DNA from: Candidatus Omnitrophota bacterium
GTDB taxonomy: Bacteria; Omnitrophota; Gorgyraeia; Gygaellales; Profunditerraquicolaceae
Direction of reading: 5' to 3'
Length of the DNA stretch: 12,937 bases
Assembly: GCA_028713875.1 (NCBI GenBank)
Contig: JAQTNM010000021.1
Span: forward strand, 1-12,937
In this document: positions 1-6,315 of the stretch, piece after piece
How positions within the stretch are numbered: position 1 is the stretch's first letter
Layout: every line of letters begins with the position of its first letter
Position numbers and translations under genes: made by a program
The notes under the pieces: generated by a model
What the model was told of the DNA's origin: nothing
The model's database searches: none
What the model saw: the letters and a program-made list of their open reading frames with translations, nothing else

Positions 1-13
1 GGCCAGACATAAT

Positions 14-3000
14 ATGAGCTCTATGCTCGACACCACAGAGACGACTCTTATTCAAACAGATATTGATAATCAGGATAGCTCCAAAACAATATCACCTCAG
101 GTGATTGCTGACAGGGTGCGCAAAAAATTAAATGGTCTATTGCAAAATCAGAACGGCAAGCGCTTATTAAGCTACCGTGACTTCCAGGGTTATGTAAATA
201 CACAATTTGAGGAGGACCCCGCCTTTTACGATTATGAACTGTCCCGGATAATTATGGTAGAGTTATCTGATCTTTTAAGGGAAATTGGTCCCGGCATCTC
301 AGTTATTCTTGGTTCCGATAAGTATGGGGCATCGGCGTTTACTAAAAGCATAGAGTCTGCCAGAGCGGATGGCCTGTACGATTTAACGGCCGTGTTTCAA
401 GAAGCATCAATATTGGCGCAGGAAGCATTAAATGATTATAGGCAATTTATCGCCAAGGCAATGAACGCTAACGCCAATGTGCGCTATTTAAATCAGGAAT
501 TTCCCAATATCCGCTTTCTGGATCCGGATAACGTTCTTGCGGATACCAATGTTGTGCGCCTGAAAGATGCCCTCCTGCTCCTGCCTCCGGAGCACATAAA
601 GAATATAGGAGAAATTTTATTGAGAACAGGTGCGGGTATTGCAATTGCGACACCAGGCAGGATCCAAATTACCCTTGAAACACCCTCTGTGGCAGAAGAA
701 AACTCCCGTGACAATTTCTATGCAACATATATTGAACCTATGGGAATTAATCAGGAAGATTTTTGGACGTTTACCATTCTTCATGAGATTGGCCACCAGG
801 TAAGCCGGGCTATTTTAAAGGGAGATATCCAGAAGGCATGGCTGCAAATGGCCGCGGAAGTCGGGATGACGAGCGACAAGATGGCAGACGAATTATTCGC
901 TAATGATTACGCATATTTATTATTAAAAGGCACCACTACCAAATGGTTTAATCACATGTGGTACCCAAAGATTGGCGGATGGGATGTAAGCGGCAATGCC
1001 GACAAAAGAGAGAAGTTTTTTAAGGAAAGCAAGGATTTAATGGGGCAGGTACAGGATATAGGTTTATCTAAAACCGGTATCGCCGCAGTGCCGTATCCGG
1101 GCGAGGATTATTTCAAGGATATCATACTGGGATTAGGCGTAAAAGAGGTAAAGATTATTGCCGACAGCCTGGAATGGGATGGGGTGCTTAAGAGATACGG
1201 CAAAGAGGCTCATGACGCAGGGTTTTATGGCGAAGACAGCCTTTTGGCAGGGCCGGTATTATTCTTGAGGAGCCATCAGGAAGACCCGGGCGACGCATTA
1301 TTTATCCGGGAGGCCATTTCTCATGAAACAGTGCATCTATTGCATTTTGTCCGCTACGGTATGAATAGGGTGCAGAGTGATTATCTTGTTTTGAGGAAAT
1401 CATATATAGAGCATAACCAGGACAGGCAGGCCGCGGAAAAACTTTTTTCTTCGTTTGAGGAGATCTTTGATAATTCCATAGCAATTGCCGGCGGTGAATT
1501 CTACAGCTGGTTTTATGGGCAATGGATAACCGGACAGATTGGTTTAGAGGGATTACGTAGCAAGAGCGGCAAGGGCCAAACCATAGAGAAAATCATCAAG
1601 GCGTTTAATAAAACGGCAGATAATGCGACAAAAGATTTATTGACGCAACATTATCAAAATTTAGGCCTGCCAAGCGGTGCCAAACCGTATGACAGAGCTT
1701 CCGTTGATAAACTGCTAAGACAGGCAGAATCACTTTATTTTAACGCGGATGATTACGTAGGAGCGGCTAAGATGTGGCAGGAGGCTTTAGATAGGGCAGG
1801 CAGCCACTTAAATGAAGTTGATATATTGGGCGTCAATATCTATATAGCCAAGGCTAGTTTCCTATCCGGAGATTATGAGGGATTTATTAAAAACTCTCTG
1901 GGGATTATTTCAAAGATATACACAAATCAATATTTCCAGCGCGACCTCAGGGCATTAAAAGCAATGCAGCTGGCGGCGAAAATTATACTAGGACAGATTA
2001 AGATTACCGAAGCAAATGCGGGCGATTTCCGCGAGCAATATAAACGCGATCCGCTGCTTGGCCCGCTTATTAACGGAAAGGCTAATTGGGGTTTTGAGTA
2101 CTATGATGCGGTAGAAACGCTAAAGAAATGGGATGGCTTTAATCCGATGATGGATTTAATCAATAAAGCGAAGGATAGATCTAATGTGCCAGATAAACCA
2201 GGCTCATCGCCGCTGGGAAATGATTTACAGAAAGAATTGTCCGCCTCATCCGCATTAGCTATCGATAAATCCGACACTCCGGAGGTGATAGCCAAAAAGA
2301 TTTGGGATCATTTTGTGCAATTGGCAAAACAGGAAGCCGCTACATTTCCTTCAAGAGAAAACTTAAAGCTTGAGGAGTTTGACAAAAATGAACACCAGTC
2401 GGTCTGGCTGGAGTTGTTAACCGATGATAAAAATGAAAGACTTGCTGCAGTTAAATTGCAAAAAGTAGCTGACGGTGTAGCAATTGGGAATATCCAGGCG
2501 TTTGATAAAAACAGAAGGCGTGGCTATGGCCAAGCACTACTCGAAAAATTACTGGAAAAATATGGCACGGTCTATACGGGTACAGAGAAATACACGCAAA
2601 TAGGAAGGGACACCATTACCTATGATGCGATTAAGATGCTGGCAAGGATGGAGATAGCAGGTAAATACAATGTAGAAAACACCCATATGCTTACCAAAAC
2701 CGTAGGCGAAAGTGATGGGTTGAGCCCTAATCTACCATTTTATCACAAGCGGATTACCATTAAACAGCCACCGCGCTTCAAGATCTTGCATCCAACCGGC
2801 GCTTCTTCGCCGTTGGACAATGCAGAAGCGGAATTTTCTGCCCAGTCTGTCGAACTGTGGCGGCAGTGGAATGAGCAGGGAGAAATAAAGGCGGCATTGG
2901 GCAACAAAGGGGCTGAGCTTACAAAGCAAGGCGATCTGATACTTGACGGTAGCCAGGAAAAACTGGAAGAAGCCACGGAAAAAATACTTCAGGAAATCCG

Positions 3001-5923
3001 GGATAAACAACTATGGACAGAAGAAGCGCTGCAGGCAAACAAGTACCGGGTTAAGTACGGGGTATTTATACTTGCTGAAAACGTAGCGCAACATGGCGAG
3101 AACAATGGGATACTGGTGGCCAAAGTAGATGAGAAAAACCGCAAAGTTTATGTAGCAGTCATGGATAAAGGCGATGGTTTTCCCGTAGATGCCGCAACCA
3201 ATATTCCCATTATACAGCTGGACGAAGATGAATTTTTTAATCAAAGGGAGGGTAGCCCCGGGCGCGGCCAGGGGTTATTTACGTTGCGCAACGCTGTTGT
3301 GCCTGAGGAATGGCTCATATATACCCGGGGTTATGTCTGGAGAAAAAGCGATAATAAGATAATAGAAGAAGATAAAATTAAGGGATTAAAGGGCGCCCTC
3401 TCCGTAATTGCGTTAGATTTAGGACAGCCTGATAAATCTGCTTCTTCACCACTGGAAGAGTCAACCGAGCATCTAGTCGGGTTAAATGCCGGTGTGGCGA
3501 ATGCGGCAGGGAAAATAAAGTCTGCAATAGATAAAGATAAGTTATTGGCCCGCTTTATTGATAATGAATTAAATTCTCCGGCTAAGCTTGGCTCTGCGTA
3601 TAAAGGAACTGCCACAGAACGGCTATTAGAATACTTCAGGAAGATAGCAGCAATAGTCCAACAGGCCTCCGGCCACGATTTTGGCGCGCTGATTTATGTG
3701 GGCAGTGGTTTCGGGATGACAGAGGCAATACCCTATTCGCATCGCATCATTACCGTGGACATGAAGGATATCTTTGACGGTATAGACAAAATATCAGTCA
3801 ATACCATAGCCGATAAACTTAGTACCAATTTTTTTAATAAAGTTACGCGTGGCATGATCCCTGCTAAGAATAACCATGGATTCATAGATTATATTGTAGA
3901 GCTTCTTGTATCAGGAGCGGATTTGGATTCTTTGCGGGTGACGGAGGACAGAAAGATCGGGGATGCAAGGGTTACCACCTTCGAGTTTAATATTAACGGA
4001 GAAAAGTTTGTCTATACGCATTATCAGTATAAAATTCCTGCTAAATTTGACAGGAATAACACGGCGGATAATTTTATGCAGGATTATATAGCAACGTTAA
4101 CTAACGGAAAATTGCATAGCGTGTTTCTTTCCAAGGCTGGGGCAATGGACAACGGATCAAGCGCCTATGATTTAACCCGCGCTTTTTACGGCAAGGTTAA
4201 CGATCCGGGATCGCCGCTATATGATAAGTATATCTTGTCCGAAGGCACCACTATAGTCACCGACAATTACGGGGAGGAATCACGGTATATAGCCCAGGCG
4301 GATAGAAGATACCAAGATCTTACGCCTTCCGCGGTAAGTTCTTTGGAGGAATTGCAATACAGTTTGGTAGGCCGCAGTGAATTGTCTTACGGTTATGCCC
4401 AAGACCTTAAGAAAATATTGCACATTTTCCGGCTTGGCGCATCTGCCTCTACGCCAACAGAGGCCTGGGTTGATTTTAAAGGCAGGTTAGCGGATATAAT
4501 CCAGGATGCGGCTCTACGAGAAGGCATATTTAGAAAAACAGAAAAACTTTATCCGGCATACGCCAATGAATTTGTGCCGGAAGCTCTAACCAAGGGCAGG
4601 CTTTTTGTGAAAGTGCTTTATGAATCGCTGTATTCCCCGGACGCTACGCGTGATTATTTAAGTTATGATTTGACTCACGTATCAGCAAATTTCATGCCCA
4701 TAGTAAGGCGAGTGGCTAAAGATACGGGTTTAAGCCTTGAAGATACAGAAAAACTCTTGGATGGCTTCAGGAAGGATTACGATCAAGCAAGGCATTGGGC
4801 ACTGGCTCTTAACAGGATTGAGCTCAATGATGTTATTCAAGCAGTTAATGAGCTGGCAGCATTAAGAATAAAATATCAAGATCTTTTCAGATTTTATGCG
4901 CCTTTAAATGAAGATGCGGACCTGTCAACCCCCGCCTCTTCGCCGCTTAATGAACAAATCAGAGCGATTCGCAAACAAGCCAGAGAATATGTGCAAGCTG
5001 TTGCTGCCGAGGTAGAAGAATATATCCGTTTGGCAGAATGGTCCGTGGCCGCTTCTAGGAAAGACCGTGCCGCTCAGGAGGTTGCTCTGGGTTATTTGGG
5101 AAAAGACAAAATCCAAAGCGTTATTTCGGAGTCTAAGGCACGCGGAGTAGAGCCAATAATAATTCGTATGCTGCAAGTGACTAAGGAAATAAGGCAAAAC
5201 GGCCAGCGGGTAGTGATGCAGCCACAGTTACGCATTGTAATAGAGGATGCTGTTCTTAACTTTTGCGCCGCTACTACGGTTGAAACCGAGAATTTGCTGA
5301 CTATCAATAACAAAAGTAAGGTTGCCGCCACCAGAATCAAAGATGGCATTGACCAGTTGCGACTGGCTATGCGAATACTGCAGGATTTGCCTGCTGAAGA
5401 CGCTAAGAATGTCATCACAAGGAGTGAATATGATCCCTGGTTTCAGCATAAAATCATTGCCCAGGCCAATCAACCTCCCGCTTCTTCACCAGCTACAGAA
5501 AGAAAGGATGATAAGGGCGGTATTGATTTCCGTTCCCTGCCTATTATTACTCAAGCCAACACAGCGGTTCCAGCTGCTACTTGGCAAGCCCCGCCCCTTG
5601 CCGTCCGTCAAGGTATCCCGGATGACAAAGAATGGCTGGAGATTAAGAGGATGCTGGATGCCGGGATTATTCCTTCGGTCCAGAGGATTAAGGAATACCT
5701 GGAGAGTTGCTGCGGAAAGGATAATTTTGACCAGCAGATAGATAAGGTTTTAAGTTCGGTTGCCGACATATTAAGATTGGAAGAAGAGCAGGTTTTGCCT
5801 ACTGAACCGGCCTTTAAGGAAATTCTGGTTACGCTGGAATCAGGCCGCTCAGCCGGGCAGATAAAATCGGCATTAAACCATATCGCAGTTTTGGCAGTTG
5901 AGCCAAAATTAATTATACGATAA
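14..5923 (+). CDS. Giant multidomain protein (>=1969 aa) with ASSPL linkers, Omnitrophota-type; 5' end uncertain
   Basis: The function as a whole is unknown. Reading from the first Met, two HExxH zinc-peptidase-like blocks (HEIGH 257-261, HETVH 437-441) are followed by a helical TPR-like part (about 560-700), a GNAT-like acetyltransferase (motif RRRGYG 834-839), a GHKL ATPase (about 935-1142), a Rossmann-like region with VGSGFG at 1229-1234, a helical block and a GGIDFRSLP tail (1835-1969). Linkers GSSPL (730), ASSPL (930, 1143, 1641) and ASSPA (1823) lie between blocks. No Shine-Dalgarno motif precedes ATG 14 and the frame has no stop back to base 2, so the real start may be upstream and the protein larger. 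No signal peptide or membrane segment is evident in the visible part. The combination of proteolysis, acyl transfer and ATPase modules suggests a secreted or surface effector, or an intracellular regulator; the sequence does not decide. The open frame and domain motifs are certain; the biology is not. Confidence 0.9.
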   Translation: MSSMLDTTETTLIQTDIDNQDSSKTISPQVIADRVRKKLNGLLQNQNGKRLLSYRDFQGYVNTQFEEDPAFYDYELSRIIMVELSDLLREIGPGISVILGSDKYGASAFTKSIESARADGLYDLTAVFQEASILAQEALNDYRQFIAKAMNANANVRYLNQEFPNIRFLDPDNVLADTNVVRLKDALLLLPPEHIKNIGEILLRTGAGIAIATPGRIQITLETPSVAEENSRDNFYATYIEPMGINQEDFWTFTILHEIGHQVSRAILKGDIQKAWLQMAAEVGMTSDKMADELFANDYAYLLLKGTTTKWFNHMWYPKIGGWDVSGNADKREKFFKESKDLMGQVQDIGLSKTGIAAVPYPGEDYFKDIILGLGVKEVKIIADSLEWDGVLKRYGKEAHDAGFYGEDSLLAGPVLFLRSHQEDPGDALFIREAISHETVHLLHFVRYGMNRVQSDYLVLRKSYIEHNQDRQAAEKLFSSFEEIFDNSIAIAGGEFYSWFYGQWITGQIGLEGLRSKSGKGQTIEKIIKAFNKTADNATKDLLTQHYQNLGLPSGAKPYDRASVDKLLRQAESLYFNADDYVGAAKMWQEALDRAGSHLNEVDILGVNIYIAKASFLSGDYEGFIKNSLGIISKIYTNQYFQRDLRALKAMQLAAKIILGQIKITEANAGDFREQYKRDPLLGPLINGKANWGFEYYDAVETLKKWDGFNPMMDLINKAKDRSNVPDKPGSSPLGNDLQKELSASSALAIDKSDTPEVIAKKIWDHFVQLAKQEAATFPSRENLKLEEFDKNEHQSVWLELLTDDKNERLAAVKLQKVADGVAIGNIQAFDKNRRRGYGQALLEKLLEKYGTVYTGTEKYTQIGRDTITYDAIKMLARMEIAGKYNVENTHMLTKTVGESDGLSPNLPFYHKRITIKQPPRFKILHPTGASSPLDNAEAEFSAQSVELWRQWNEQGEIKAALGNKGAELTKQGDLILDGSQEKLEEATEKILQEIRDKQLWTEEALQANKYRVKYGVFILAENVAQHGENNGILVAKVDEKNRKVYVAVMDKGDGFPVDAATNIPIIQLDEDEFFNQREGSPGRGQGLFTLRNAVVPEEWLIYTRGYVWRKSDNKIIEEDKIKGLKGALSVIALDLGQPDKSASSPLEESTEHLVGLNAGVANAAGKIKSAIDKDKLLARFIDNELNSPAKLGSAYKGTATERLLEYFRKIAAIVQQASGHDFGALIYVGSGFGMTEAIPYSHRIITVDMKDIFDGIDKISVNTIADKLSTNFFNKVTRGMIPAKNNHGFIDYIVELLVSGADLDSLRVTEDRKIGDARVTTFEFNINGEKFVYTHYQYKIPAKFDRNNTADNFMQDYIATLTNGKLHSVFLSKAGAMDNGSSAYDLTRAFYGKVNDPGSPLYDKYILSEGTTIVTDNYGEESRYIAQADRRYQDLTPSAVSSLEELQYSLVGRSELSYGYAQDLKKILHIFRLGASASTPTEAWVDFKGRLADIIQDAALREGIFRKTEKLYPAYANEFVPEALTKGRLFVKVLYESLYSPDATRDYLSYDLTHVSANFMPIVRRVAKDTGLSLEDTEKLLDGFRKDYDQARHWALALNRIELNDVIQAVNELAALRIKYQDLFRFYAPLNEDADLSTPASSPLNEQIRAIRKQAREYVQAVAAEVEEYIRLAEWSVAASRKDRAAQEVALGYLGKDKIQSVISESKARGVEPIIIRMLQVTKEIRQNGQRVVMQPQLRIVIEDAVLNFCAATTVETENLLTINNKSKVAATRIKDGIDQLRLAMRILQDLPAEDAKNVITRSEYDPWFQHKIIAQANQPPASSPATERKDDKGGIDFRSLPIITQANTAVPAATWQAPPLAVRQGIPDDKEWLEIKRMLDAGIIPSVQRIKEYLESCCGKDNFDQQIDKVLSSVADILRLEEEQVLPTEPAFKEILVTLESGRSAGQIKSALNHIAVLAVEPKLIIR
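476..928 (+). other. Domain: gluzincin-like metallopeptidase 1 (HEIGH), anthrax-lethal-factor/PPEP-like
   Basis: Residues about 155-305 of the giant protein. The motif HEIGH at 257-261 (His257 and His261 as zinc ligands, Glu258 as catalytic base) is followed 36 residues after the first His by DELFANDYA, in which Glu293 is well placed as the third zinc ligand. The preceding stretch (LPPEHI, then GAGIAIATPGRIQIT) resembles the N-terminal beta/helix part of the ATLF/PPEP-type peptidase fold. All expected catalytic residues appear present, so activity is plausible. Family assignment is by motif pattern only. Confidence 0.6.
1076..1603 (+). other. Domain: second HExxH metallopeptidase-like domain (HETVH)
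   Basis: Residues about 355-530 of the giant protein. HETVH at 437-441 follows a run reading EAIS and precedes a helix. Candidate third ligands are Glu482, Glu483 and Glu495, the last in the motif GGEFYSW. This block is not an obvious duplicate of the first: the flanking sequence and the spacing to the downstream acidic residues differ. It could be a divergent zincin or a degenerate copy. The HExxH pattern alone can occur by chance, so confidence is limited. Confidence 0.45.
1691..2113 (+). other. Domain: TPR-like helical region
   Basis: Residues about 560-700 of the giant protein. The stretch around 570-640 shows the helix pattern of tetratricopeptide repeats, with AESLYFNADDYVGAAKMWQEA followed by IYIAKASFLSGDYEGFI. 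It would form a protein-interaction scaffold between the peptidase blocks and the first SSPL linker. Repeats are degenerate and were judged by eye. Confidence 0.45.
2225..2788 (+). other. Domain: GNAT-family acetyltransferase-like
   Basis: Residues about 738-925 of the giant protein, bounded by the GSSPL linker (730-734) and the ASSPL linker (930-934). The acetyl-CoA pyrophosphate-binding motif A, (Q/R)xxGxG/A, is seen as RRRGYG (834-839) followed by the helix QALLEKLLEKYG, preceded by the strand VAIGNIQAFDKN that usually carries bound acetyl-CoA in GNAT folds. The substrate is unknown. Confidence 0.65.
2816..3439 (+). other. Domain: GHKL / HATPase_c ATP-binding domain
   Basis: Residues about 935-1142 of the giant protein, bounded by two ASSPL linkers. 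It has the N box LAENVAQHG (Glu1022, Asn1023, His1027, Gly1028), the G1 box DKGDG (Asp1051, Gly1053, Gly1055) and the G2 box GRGQGL (1083-1088). The ENxxxHG spacing and small size recall anti-sigma-factor or histidine-kinase-type ATPases. No phosphoacceptor His domain (DHp) was recognised upstream, so a stand-alone protein kinase of the RsbW/SpoIIAB kind, or a pure ATPase, is more likely than a sensor kinase. Confidence 0.8.
3461..4393 (+). other. Region: Rossmann-like domain of unknown activity
   Basis: Residues about 1150-1460 of the giant protein, after the ASSPL linker at 1143. A hydrophobic strand leads into VGSGFG (1229-1234), and a second strand ends in TVDM with Asp1249, the layout of a nucleotide or SAM site in a Rossmann fold. 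The downstream methyltransferase motifs could not be recognised, so no enzyme class is assigned. Confidence 0.4.
4949..5479 (+). other. Region: helical domain between linkers 4 and 5
   Basis: Residues about 1646-1822 of the giant protein, bounded by ASSPL (1641-1645) and ASSPA (1823-1827). It is rich in Ala, Glu, Lys and Arg with heptad-like hydrophobic spacing (for example IRAIRKQAREYVQAVAAEVE), so it is probably all-helical. I recognise no family. Confidence 0.4.
5516..5920 (+). other. C-terminal GGIDFRSLP box and tail domain
   Basis: Residues 1835-1969 of the giant protein, after the ASSPA linker and a short charged spacer. The box GGIDFRSLPIITQA (1835-1848) is followed by a Pro/Ala-rich spacer and a compact helical domain beginning EWLEIKRMLDAG. 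From memory, boxes of this form followed by a similar short domain end many otherwise unrelated Omnitrophota proteins, suggesting a shared targeting or attachment tag. That role is inference. Confidence 0.5.
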
Positions 5924-5926
5924 ACA

Positions 5927-6039
5927 TAATAAGGGGCGTCCTGCCTTCCCGCCTAAGGCGGGATCCCGTCACGCTATTAATAGCTGGACGGGGAAGGTTT
6001 ATCAGCCAAAAGGCCTCCCAAATGTGACGCTCCTTATTA
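5927..6039. repeat. Structured palindromic element with 14-bp terminal inverted repeat (MITE/REP-like or terminator)
   Basis: Bases 5927-5940 pair with 6026-6039 over 14 bp with a single G:U pair. Inside lie a 7-bp hairpin with a 3-nt loop (5947-5953 with 5957-5963), a second stem (5964-5970 with 5987-5993, last pair a wobble) topped by the palindrome GCTATTAATAGC (5973-5984), and an alternative 7-bp pairing (5944-5950 with 5991-5997) that excludes the other two. TA dinucleotides sit at both ends. It begins 4 nt after the giant gene's stop, so it could act as a terminator or 3'-end protector. No U-run directly follows. A small non-autonomous mobile element is the alternative. The structure is certain; the role is not. 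Confidence 0.6.
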
Positions 6040-6055
6040 ATTTAATATAGGCGGG

Positions 6056-6089
6056 TCTCAAAGTGAGCCTAGACTGTCTCCATTTGAGA
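6056..6089 (+). other. Small inverted repeat in the intergenic region
   Basis: TCTCAAA (6056-6062) is the exact reverse complement of TTTGAGA (6083-6089), giving a 7-bp stem with a 20-nt loop, followed after a short gap by T-rich sequence near 6094-6102. It may add to transcription termination before the pyr promoter. Nothing else recognisable lies in 6040-6136. Confidence 0.25.
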
Positions 6090-6136
6090 GGCGGTTTTGC
6101 TTTTAACTCCAGGACCCTCCCTAAATTTATTTAAAC

Positions 6137-6165
6137 TTGACAAGGAGAGTTTTAGATGGTATATT
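6137..6165 (+). promoter_or_regulatory. Sigma-70-type promoter of the pyr operon
   Basis: A consensus -35 box TTGACA (6137-6142) and a -10 box TATATT (6160-6165, one mismatch to TATAAT) are separated by exactly 17 nt. The expected start of transcription is near 6172, leaving a leader of about 140 nt before pyrR that contains the PyrR-binding loop and terminator. This is the only strong promoter I found in the window. Confidence 0.8.
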
Positions 6166-6183
6166 TATAAAAATTGTAAATAA

Positions 6184-6215
6184 CCTTTAAGCCGGCTCTT
6201 GAGAAGCCGGGAAGG
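6184..6215 (+). promoter_or_regulatory. Candidate PyrR-binding loop (anti-antiterminator)
   Basis: A lower stem CCTTT/GAAGG (6184-6188 with 6211-6215), a 5' purine bulge AAG (6189-6191), an upper 6-bp stem CCGGCT/AGCCGG (6192-6197 with 6205-6210) and an apical loop CTTGAGA match the layout of PyrR-binding RNA as known from Bacillus: lower stem, 5' bulge and a CNGNGA-type loop. The loop here is one nt longer than the usual hexaloop. Its position directly after the promoter, before a terminator and before pyrR itself, strongly supports the call. UMP-bound PyrR would stabilise this hairpin. Confidence 0.7.
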
Positions 6216-6260
6216 CAGAGTAAATATGGCGTATCAAAGTAGAATAACCAGGACCCAGCT
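6205..6260 (+). promoter_or_regulatory. Candidate antiterminator pairing
   Basis: AGCCGGG (6205-6211) can pair with CCCAGCT (6254-6260), with one C-A mismatch at 6208/6257. This uses the 3' arm of the PyrR-loop upper stem and the 5' arm of the terminator, so it is mutually exclusive with both, as an antiterminator must be. Folding was done by eye without energies. Confidence 0.45.
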
Positions 6261-6315
6261 GTCAGTCATAAGCACAAGCTGGGTTTTTTATTGCCCTGCG
6301 CAGGAGTTGATGTGA
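6226..6315 (+). CDS. Possible 29-codon leader ORF spanning the attenuator
   Basis: An ATG at 6226 opens a frame of 29 codons whose TGA (6313-6315) overlaps the GTG start of pyrR in the string ATGTGA, an arrangement that would allow translational coupling. It runs through the terminator hairpin. A weak purine-rich stretch lies upstream (6211-6220). The frame is short enough to be open by chance (roughly one in four), and its peptide has no recognised family, so this is listed only as a possibility. Confidence 0.2.
   Translation: MAYQSRITRTQLSVISTSWVFYCPAQELM
6253..6289 (+). terminator. Rho-independent attenuator terminator upstream of pyrR
   Basis: An 8-bp stem (6253-6260 with 6277-6284, core CCCAGCT/AGCTGGG) and a 16-nt loop are followed directly by a run of six T (6284-6289). 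It stands after the promoter and only 22 nt before the pyrR start, so it must act as a conditional terminator rather than the end of a transcript. Confidence 0.85.

Noticed and set aside
3698..3760. Calling the VGSGFG region a SAM-dependent methyltransferase
   Set aside because: Only the glycine loop and one acidic residue fit; the later methyltransferase motifs could not be found, so only Rossmann-like is claimed.
4208..4219. A sixth linker-like GSPL in the giant protein (residues 1399-1402)
   Set aside because: It has only one Ser, lies inside the Rossmann-like region with no domain boundary, and differs from the (A/G)SSP(L/A) pattern.
5322..5741. A 139-codon + strand frame inside the giant gene
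   Set aside because: It lies wholly within the giant frame, has no ribosome site and no recognisable family; it is a shadow.
6291..6314. Longer pyrR starting at TTG 6291
   Set aside because: The codon sits at the end of the terminator T-run with no ribosome site, whereas GTG 6312 has AGGAG 5 nt upstream and gives the expected PyrR length.
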